Both the position numbers and the translations under genes were made by a program. Below, in pieces: positions 7,162 to 11,136 of a DNA stretch of 11,136 nt (position 1 is the stretch's first letter; every line of letters starts with the position of its first letter). Below the pieces are notes generated by a model. That model made no database searches. It saw nothing but the letters and a program-made list of their open reading frames with translations, and was not told the origin of the DNA. Origin of the DNA: Micrococcales bacterium (GTDB taxonomy: Bacteria; Actinomycetota; Actinomycetes; S36-B12; UBA5976); contig JAHEEQ010000084.1 in assembly GCA_024640585.1 (NCBI GenBank), positions 1 to 11,136 on the forward strand, in the 5' to 3' direction.

Positions 7162-8066
7162 TTGTTTCCACCTGTTTCAAATTCTTGGCCGCCTTCAGTT
7201 AATCGCAGGAAGGTGGTCTCGAGGCTGTCTCTGTTTTCGGTTAGTTCCAAAACCCGAATTCCGTTTTCAAACGCAATGTGACCAACTGTGTCGGTGTCTT
7301 GAATGCCGACATTCAACTGGCCATCTTCAAAAGAAGCTCCAAAGCCTTTGTTACGCAATATTTCGATTAGTCGCTCTGGTTGATCTACGCGAACTGATAC
7401 CCCGCCACCAGAATTCTTTTTAATAAAAGATTCCATCGATTCGTTTGCAATCAGTTTGCCTTTTGCAATCACGATTAAGTCATCGGCCATTAATTCCATT
7501 TCGCTAAGCAAATGCGATGAAACTAAAACGGTGCGACCCCGATCTGCATACTTCTTAATGAAGTCGCGAAGCCAGTGAATTGTTGCTGGGTCCAGTCCGT
7601 TTGCTGGTTCGTCTAAAAAGAGTACTTGTGGGTCTGCAAGAACTGCACCAGCCAATCCAAGCCGTTGTGCCATTCCCAGAGAAAAACCTTTCGGTCGCTT
7701 TTTTGCAACATCGCTTAGGCCCATCAATTCCAATACTTCTTTTACTCTCTGTTTTGAGGCACCAGATTCGCAGGCCAACATGCGAAGGTGGTCATAGGCA
7801 GTGCGATTTGGATGGAAAAGTTTCGCATCAAGATGAGTGCCAACAACCTCAGTCACGCGGCTGTATTCATGAAGCGGTTTACCGTCGTAAAGGGTGAGGC
7901 CACCTCCATGATCCAAACCCATCATCAAGCGCAAAGTTGTGGATTTGCCTGAGCCATTTGGGCCAAGAAACCCGGTCACAGAGCCAGGTTTTAATGTGAA
8001 TGACAGGTCATTTACTGCAAGTTTTGAGCCGAAGGATTTCTTTAAACCTTGCGCTTCAACAATCAC
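7158..8066 (-). CDS. ABC transporter ATP-binding protein (BcrA-like/ABC-2 class)
   Basis: A 302-aa nucleotide-binding subunit that powers the adjacent permease at the inner face of the membrane. Motifs: Walker A GPNGSGKST (35-43), signature FSLGMAQRLGLA (128-139, the SLGM variant typical of bacitracin/DrrA-type exporters rather than LSGGQ), Walker B VLFLDEP (148-154), D-loop NGLDP (156-160) and switch His185 in VSSH. The Q-loop position reads GTHLDAKLFHP, without the Gln, as is common in this subclass. A C-terminal extension after about residue 215 is normal for ABC-2 exporters. The start is a GTG at 8066 preceded by AAGGGAG with a 4-nt spacer, one of the few clear Shine-Dalgarno sites in the window, so this operon probably has a leadered mRNA. 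It is the first gene of the four-gene unit with the two crcB genes. Confidence 0.9.
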   Translation of the reverse strand: MIVEAQGLKKSFGSKLAVNDLSFTLKPGSVTGFLGPNGSGKSTTLRLMMGLDHGGGLTLYDGKPLHEYSRVTEVVGTHLDAKLFHPNRTAYDHLRMLACESGASKQRVKEVLELMGLSDVAKKRPKGFSLGMAQRLGLAGAVLADPQVLFLDEPANGLDPATIHWLRDFIKKYADRGRTVLVSSHLLSEMELMADDLIVIAKGKLIANESMESFIKKNSGGGVSVRVDQPERLIEILRNKGFGASFEDGQLNVGIQDTDTVGHIAFENGIRVLELTENRDSLETTFLRLTEGGQEFETGGNK

Positions 8067-8165
8067 GGGACTCCCTTGAAATTGGTGTGTCTGAGGCTAC
8101 TGCATGCTTCGAGTCGAAAGGGAGAGAAATCAGTGGCAAAATGCACCCCTGCTCGAAAGGGACAA
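8067..8165. promoter_or_regulatory. Divergent ABC-operon/fmdB leader region
   Basis: At 99 bp this is the longest non-coding stretch in the window. Both flanking genes have Shine-Dalgarno sites (minus strand 8077-8071 for the ATPase; AAAGGG at 8156-8161 for fmdB), so both mRNAs should carry leaders. A 10-bp direct repeat, TCGAAAGGGA, occurs at 8114-8123 and 8153-8162. The first copy places AAAGGGAGAG 6 nt upstream of a GTG at 8133 that is in frame with fmdB. No -10/-35 pair is convincing; TTGAAA at 8076-8081 could be a -35 for fmdB. I see no fluoride riboswitch on either strand. Confidence 0.4.
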
Positions 8166-8363
8166 ATGCCTACATATCAATACACCTGCAATTCATGTGA
8201 CGAGTTGCAGGAAGTAGTTCAGAATTTTTCTGATGACGCCCTAACCGTATGCCCAAAATGCGGTGGCGAATTGCGCAAATTGTTTTCTGCAGCTGGCGTT
8301 GTTTTCAAAGGTGCAGGTTTCTACCGAAATGACAATCGTCCAAGCGGTGGATCTTCGGACTAG
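8166..8363 (+). CDS. FmdB-family zinc-ribbon protein
   Basis: A 65-aa protein beginning with the family-typical MPTYQYTC. Two CxxC pairs (C8/C11 and C29/C32) form the predicted zinc ribbon, followed by the conserved GVVFKGAGFYRND segment (44-56) and a short Gly/Ser-rich tail. FmdB proteins were first noted as putative regulators. A mycobacterial member (Rv0991c) has been described as a redox-regulated chaperone, so a redox or proteostasis role is possible here but unproven. The ATG at 8166 gives the canonical N-terminus and has AAAGGG 4 nt upstream. An in-frame GTG at 8133, with a better-spaced AAAGGGAGAG, would add 11 residues (VAKCTPARKGQ). Neighbouring the SAF-domain gene downstream is normal for actinobacteria. 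Confidence 0.92.
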   Translation: MPTYQYTCNSCDELQEVVQNFSDDALTVCPKCGGELRKLFSAAGVVFKGAGFYRNDNRPSGGSSD

Positions 8364-8409
8364 TCCTGTGGAAAAGTTTCTTTTCCAATTTCTGATTCAT
8401 AATGGCTAA
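8364..8409 (+). promoter_or_regulatory. Predicted promoter of the SAF-domain gene, leaderless
   Basis: A good -10 (CATAAT, 8398-8403, five of six to TATAAT) ends exactly 6 nt before the ATG at 8410, with no Shine-Dalgarno. No convincing -35 is seen. GGAAAAG (8370-8376) and CTTTTCC (8380-8386) can pair as a short hairpin just after fmdB, but no T-tract follows, so a terminator is doubtful. Confidence 0.5.
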
Positions 8410-8961
8410 ATGCCTGAAATCAATTTGCGACAAATTCACTTATTCATACTGCGCTATCGAAAAATCTTGGTAGCGATTGGATTTTCATTTATTGTCTGGA
8501 ACATTTCCCAAACCCCACCTAATGGAAATCTGGTTTTAGTAGCAAACCAATTCATACCTGCAAATACACCACTTACTAGTGAGCTATTTTCCAAAGTCAC
8601 CATAAATGATTTTGATACTGAAAGCTACGTAGCAGATATATCTCAAATCCAATCGAGTTACGCCAAGAATGACATTCCGGTCGGCGCTCTAATAAATAGG
8701 GATGCAATCGAATCTGAATATTCCCTAAACGACCGAGTTGATGTTTATATAACTCTCGAAAATATTGGGGGGATTCCGGCGGGAAGGCATTTACATCTTT
8801 GGGCTCAATCGGACGGATACAGCAATCTTGTTTCCAAAGACGCAATTGTTAGAACCAGTGAAACTGATAATTATGGAACTCGACTAACAGTCAGTGTGCC
8901 AAATGCAGATGAGTATTCGGTGATGCAAAGTCAAAGCATCAAAGTGGTTTTAGTGAATTAA
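8410..8961 (+). CDS. SAF-domain membrane-anchored protein (CpaB/RcpC-like)
   Basis: A 183-aa protein with an N-terminal basic stretch and one hydrophobic segment (about 18-33, KILVAIGFSFIVWNIS), read as a signal anchor placing the rest outside the membrane. Residues about 41-100 fit a SAF domain: LVLVANQFIPANTPLTSELF followed by a short linker and IPVGALINRDAI. The C-terminal half is beta-rich with IPAGRHLHLW (122-131). In CpaB/RcpC the SAF domain helps assemble Flp pili, and related domains occur in FlgA. No pilus genes are seen here, and the fmdB-SAF pairing is a general actinobacterial arrangement, so a pilus role should not be assumed. The ATG at 8410 is supported by CATAAT 6 nt upstream. 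The stop overlaps that of the convergent small gene by 4 nt. Confidence 0.72.
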   Translation: MPEINLRQIHLFILRYRKILVAIGFSFIVWNISQTPPNGNLVLVANQFIPANTPLTSELFSKVTINDFDTESYVADISQIQSSYAKNDIPVGALINRDAIESEYSLNDRVDVYITLENIGGIPAGRHLHLWAQSDGYSNLVSKDAIVRTSETDNYGTRLTVSVPNADEYSVMQSQSIKVVLVN

Positions 8962-9125
8962 GGATTTCCGTGATGTGGTGGGCGATCGGCTAAATACTGT
9001 TCATCTGCTTTTGGCGAGTGCGAATTCACTTCGTCTTGAGTGACAGTTGGCAAAATACCTTGAAGCGCATCGCGCATTTTTTGCTTTTGCAGCTCAATTT
9101 CTTCAGGAGTTTTTTCTTCACTCAT
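8958..9125 (-). CDS. Small hypothetical protein, 55 aa
   Basis: I do not recognise this protein. Started at the ATG at 9125 it has 55 residues: a charged, probably helical N-terminal half (MSEEKTPEEIELQKQKMRDA), a middle stretch GILPTVTQDEV, and a polar C-terminus with the small motif ADRPPHHG (46-53). It has no Cys, Trp or hydrophobic segment, so it is probably soluble and partly disordered. The frame is open upstream to an ATG at 9209, but that would run through the opposing promoter and into the neighbouring gene. The ATG at 9125 has a CACAAT hexamer exactly 6 nt upstream, mirroring the divergent neighbour. The stop overlaps the SAF gene stop by 4 nt. Reality as a gene rests on this promoter geometry and the clean fit between neighbours. 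Confidence 0.7.
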   Translation of the reverse strand: MSEEKTPEEIELQKQKMRDALQGILPTVTQDEVNSHSPKADEQYLADRPPHHGNP

Positions 9126-9167
9126 AGTGCGATTGTGGCAGGAAGTAAGGTTTGCCACAATTTGCCT
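9126..9167. promoter_or_regulatory. Symmetric bidirectional promoter on a perfect inverted repeat
   Basis: The whole 42-bp gap is 6 + 30 + 6 bp. The 30-bp core (9132-9161) is a perfect 9-bp inverted repeat, ATTGTGGCA (9132-9140) and TGCCACAAT (9153-9161), around a 12-bp asymmetric centre. On the plus strand TTGTGG (9133-9138), a 17-bp spacer and CACAAT (9156-9161) form a -35/-10 pair, then 6 nt and the GTG at 9168. On the minus strand the same hexamers, the same 17-bp spacer and the same 6-nt gap lead to the ATG at 9125. A third TGTGGCA (9167-9173) overlaps the GTG. Both mRNAs should be leaderless, and two polymerases could not bind at once. The repeat could also be an operator. Confidence 0.65.
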
Positions 9168-10040
9168 GTGGCAGAGTTTCAAATTCTCGAGCGAGATAGT
9201 TGGCAACAACTAGCAAATTCCCATGCCAAAAAGGTTTCACCGATTGCAGAAAATGTACGAAATCGTCGTGATCGAGCCACTCGACATCCAATTGATGATT
9301 TCATGTGGGACTACTACACATTAAGGCCCGCCCGATTAGAGCGCTGGCATCCTGGTTTTGGAATTGGCTTGCTAGATGCACCTGAATACCAAAATCAACG
9401 GGGTTATGAAACAGTTGATGGGGTTAGCATGGTGTCTGCTAAATTCATTCTAGATCGCAGCGAATCGTTTAAGTGGACCTTGAAATTGCTAAAAGAAACT
9501 TCGATGCGCGAACCTCGGTTTCAATGTTTTGGATTTCATGAGTGGGCGATGCTTTATAAATTGCAACCTGATGAAGTTCGACATGAGCAACTCCCCTTGC
9601 GCCTAACACCGCAAGAGATTGCTGAAGTAGTTGAAGCGCAAGAACTAAAGTGCACACACTTCGACGCTTTCAGGTTTTTTGTTCCAGGAGCACGTTCACT
9701 AAACCATATGATTTTGACTCGCGAAGGACAACATCAAAACGAACAAAGTGGATGTTTGCACGCAAATATGGATGTTTATAAATGGTCCTACAAATCGTTA
9801 CCTATTGTGAGTAGCGAATTACTTTTCAAAGCTTTTGAATTGGCAACAGATATTCGCTTACTTGATATGCAAGCCACTCCGTACGATTTGAGTGAATGGG
9901 GATACGAACCAGTTAAGACCGAAACCCCAGAGGGGAAAAATGAATATGTGCGCAGACAAAGAGATTTCCAGGTCCGCGCACAATCACTTCGATCTGAACT
10001 TATTAATCAAATTGAATTTGCATTACAGAATGTCAGCTAG
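9168..10040 (+). CDS. Conserved actinobacterial protein, often labelled 3-methyladenine DNA glycosylase
   Basis: A 290-aa protein of a family widespread in actinobacteria and usually named 3-methyladenine DNA glycosylase. I see no AlkA helix-hairpin-helix, Tag zinc site or AAG signature, so that name is doubtful and the function should be treated as unknown. Strongly patterned blocks: HPIDDFMWDYY (40-50), RPARLERWHPG (53-63), CFGFHEWAM (120-128), CTHFDAFRFF (162-171) and GCLHANMDVYKW (195-206). The many His, Cys, Asp and Trp residues in the family blocks suggest an enzyme, possibly metal-binding (inference). No signal peptide or membrane segment, so it should be cytoplasmic. The frame is open upstream to 9018, but the GTG at 9168 fits the promoter (CACAAT 6 nt upstream) and avoids overlap with the divergent small gene. 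The 3' end overlaps ptsI by 8 nt. Confidence 0.8.
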   Translation: MAEFQILERDSWQQLANSHAKKVSPIAENVRNRRDRATRHPIDDFMWDYYTLRPARLERWHPGFGIGLLDAPEYQNQRGYETVDGVSMVSAKFILDRSESFKWTLKLLKETSMREPRFQCFGFHEWAMLYKLQPDEVRHEQLPLRLTPQEIAEVVEAQELKCTHFDAFRFFVPGARSLNHMILTREGQHQNEQSGCLHANMDVYKWSYKSLPIVSSELLFKAFELATDIRLLDMQATPYDLSEWGYEPVKTETPEGKNEYVRRQRDFQVRAQSLRSELINQIEFALQNVS

Positions 10041-11136
10041 CGAGGTCTTCCAAACGCGCTTTAACAATAGTTTTTGCTTCTTCAGCACTTGATGCACCAA
10101 TTGCAAGTTGTGAAACCTCAATGCAAGTTGCACGATCAATTGTGGCCAAGAATCCACGAACCTCGGCCAATGCAACTGGAGCCATAGAAAGGCTAGTAAC
10201 ACCAAGTCCAACCAAAACCGCGGCAAGTGCTGGATCTGCAGCCGCTTCACCACAAACTCCAAGCGGACGAGCAAGAGCTGTCGCATTGTTAGCAGCAAAA
10301 GAAATCGCACGCAAAACAGCAGGATGCCATGAATCGGTAAGGTCGGAAAGTCGCGCGTCCAAACGATCCGCTGCCATTACGTATTGGGTTAGGTCGTTTG
10401 TTCCGAGACTTCCAAAATCCACTTCTGCCAAAACTTTGTCTGCCAAAATTGCAGCGGCTGGAGTTTCAATCATCACACCGACGTGGCGAATTCCAACTTC
10501 GCGCGCTTGCGCAGCAAAATCAGCAGCCTCGGCAGGAGTATCAATCATCGGTGCCATGACCCAAAGATCTGTGTTGGTTTTTTGAGCTGCAATTGCGAGA
10601 GCTTCAAGTTGGCGTTTCATAACGCCAGTGCCATTGCGAGTTAGTCGCCAACCGCGAACACCTAATGCAGGATTTTCTTCAGCTACAGTATTCAAGAATG
10701 GTACTGGCTTATCGCTACCAGCATCCAATGTGCGAACCACAACTTTGTTTCCAGCTTGCGCGGTAAATACATCAGAATAAAGCGCAACTTGTTCGTCAAC
10801 AGTTGGTTCGGTATCGCGAGACAAAAACAAAAGTTCTGTACGGAACAAACCAATACCTTCAGCACCTGCATTTGCAGCACTTACTGAGTCTGCAACTGAC
10901 CCTGCATTTGCAAGTAGATTAACTGGAGTGCTGTCAGACAAGCGACCAGGGCCGGTTACCGCAGCAGCTCGTGCGCGCAAGGCATCTTCACGAGTTTTGT
11001 GGTGCAAGTAATCCGCTTCATTTGGATTAATTTCAACTATTCCATGGCGACCATCGACCATAACTTTGTCGCCGTCTTTTAATGTTTCAGCCGCACTGCA
11101 TCCAACGACTGCAGGTATGCCAAGACCACGCGCAAC
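10033..11136 (-). CDS. ptsI: PTS enzyme I (phosphoenolpyruvate--protein phosphotransferase), 5' end outside the window
   Basis: The C-terminal 367 residues of enzyme I, which takes phosphate from phosphoenolpyruvate and passes it to HPr to start PTS sugar uptake. The frame stays open to the window edge: the first residues (VARGLGIPAVVG) are the end of the swivelling phospho-His domain, and the active histidine (family form TSHTAI) lies just outside. Inside the fragment are GIGLFRTELLF (94-104), VVRTLDAGSDKP (133-144), NPALGVRGWRL (155-165), MIETPAAAILAD (222-233), DFGSLGTNDLTQYVMAADR (240-258) and PLGVCGEAA with the catalytic Cys295. All are standard PEP-utilizing TIM-barrel motifs. The Met at 11061 is internal, not the start. 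HPr and EII genes are not in the window. The stop overlaps the convergent 290-aa gene by 8 nt. Confidence 0.96.
   Translation of the reverse strand, partial: VARGLGIPAVVGCSAAETLKDGDKVMVDGRHGIVEINPNEADYLHHKTREDALRARAAAVTGPGRLSDSTPVNLLANAGSVADSVSAANAGAEGIGLFRTELLFLSRDTEPTVDEQVALYSDVFTAQAGNKVVVRTLDAGSDKPVPFLNTVAEENPALGVRGWRLTRNGTGVMKRQLEALAIAAQKTNTDLWVMAPMIDTPAEAADFAAQAREVGIRHVGVMIETPAAAILADKVLAEVDFGSLGTNDLTQYVMAADRLDARLSDLTDSWHPAVLRAISFAANNATALARPLGVCGEAAADPALAAVLVGLGVTSLSMAPVALAEVRGFLATIDRATCIEVSQLAIGASSAEEAKTIVKARLEDLAS

Noticed and set aside
5708..8066. A recent horizontal island around the ABC-crcB operon.
   Set aside because: No transposase, integrase, direct repeats or tRNA at the edges, and by eye no shift in base composition or codon use; only the position in the syntenic block hints at rearrangement.
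8067..8165. Fluoride riboswitch upstream of the crcB-containing operon.
   Set aside because: I could not find the conserved GG-GATGG core or its pseudoknot pairing on the minus strand, and the crcB genes are third and fourth in the operon with no leader of their own.
9018..9167. A longer 340-aa version of the 290-aa protein starting at 9018.
   Set aside because: The extra 50 residues are antisense to the 55-aa gene and the promoter region, and do not resemble the family N-terminus.
9132..9173. Two mutually exclusive RNA hairpins (9132-9140/9153-9161 versus 9153-9159/9167-9173), the first with a GGAAGTAAGG loop and the second covering the GTG start, as a translational switch.
   Set aside because: If the CACAAT -10 is real, transcription starts near 9168 and these bases are not in the mRNA. 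The exact mirror symmetry toward the minus-strand gene is better explained by DNA-level promoters.
10121..10585. A 154-aa plus-strand frame antisense to ptsI.
   Set aside because: Ala/Ser/Arg-rich low-complexity translation, typical of the shadow of a real gene; the opposite strand encodes clear enzyme I motifs.

Overview
The window suggests a streamlined, low-to-mid-GC actinobacterium. The closest fit from memory is the freshwater acI group (Nanopelagicales, for example Candidatus Planktophila). The gene families and their neighbours are actinobacterial: rsmI beside a GT39 protein mannosyltransferase, a moeA/glp-rimJ-sepX/glpR cluster next to 5-formyltetrahydrofolate cyclo-ligase, and FmdB next to a SAF-domain protein. 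Base composition looks AT-richer than in most actinobacteria. About 97% of the sequence is coding. The lineage is inferred, not proven. I see no mobile elements, RNA genes or CRISPR.

Layout. 5-859 (-) is rsmI, divergent from pmt (906-2366, +). Pmt runs tail to tail into sepX/glpR (2363-3184, -). Upstream of sepX on the same strand are rimJ (3250-3834) and a MoeA/gephyrin-like gene, probably glp (3838-5079). This gene diverges from the folate gene 5-FCL (5136-5711, +). Next is a tight four-gene minus-strand operon: ABC ATPase (8066-7158), ABC permease (7161-6436) and two CrcB/Fluc fluoride channel subunits (6435-6052, 6055-5708). Downstream come fmdB (8166-8363, +), a SAF/CpaB-like membrane protein (8410-8961, +), a 55-aa hypothetical gene (8958-9125, -), a 290-aa actinobacterial protein commonly labelled 3-methyladenine DNA glycosylase (9168-10040, +), and the 3' part of ptsI (10033-11136, -), cut by the window edge.

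How the parts work together. Glp and GlpR/SepX are known division partners in corynebacteria and streptomycetes (FtsZ-binding gephyrin-like protein and membrane receptor). The MoeA-like protein here departs from the MoeA catalytic motifs, which favours the division role. The two CrcB subunits show opposite positive-inside charge patterns and different Phe-box changes, as expected for an antiparallel heterodimeric fluoride channel.

Expression. Most genes with their own promoter have a -10-like hexamer (nAnnnT) ending exactly 6 nt before the start codon, which indicates leaderless mRNAs. The clearest case is the 42-bp gap at 9126-9167. It is a symmetric bidirectional promoter: a perfect 9-bp inverted repeat supplies both the -35 and the -10 for each of two divergent genes. 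All four convergent gene pairs overlap at their stop codons (4, 4, 4 and 8 nt), leaving no room for intergenic terminators.
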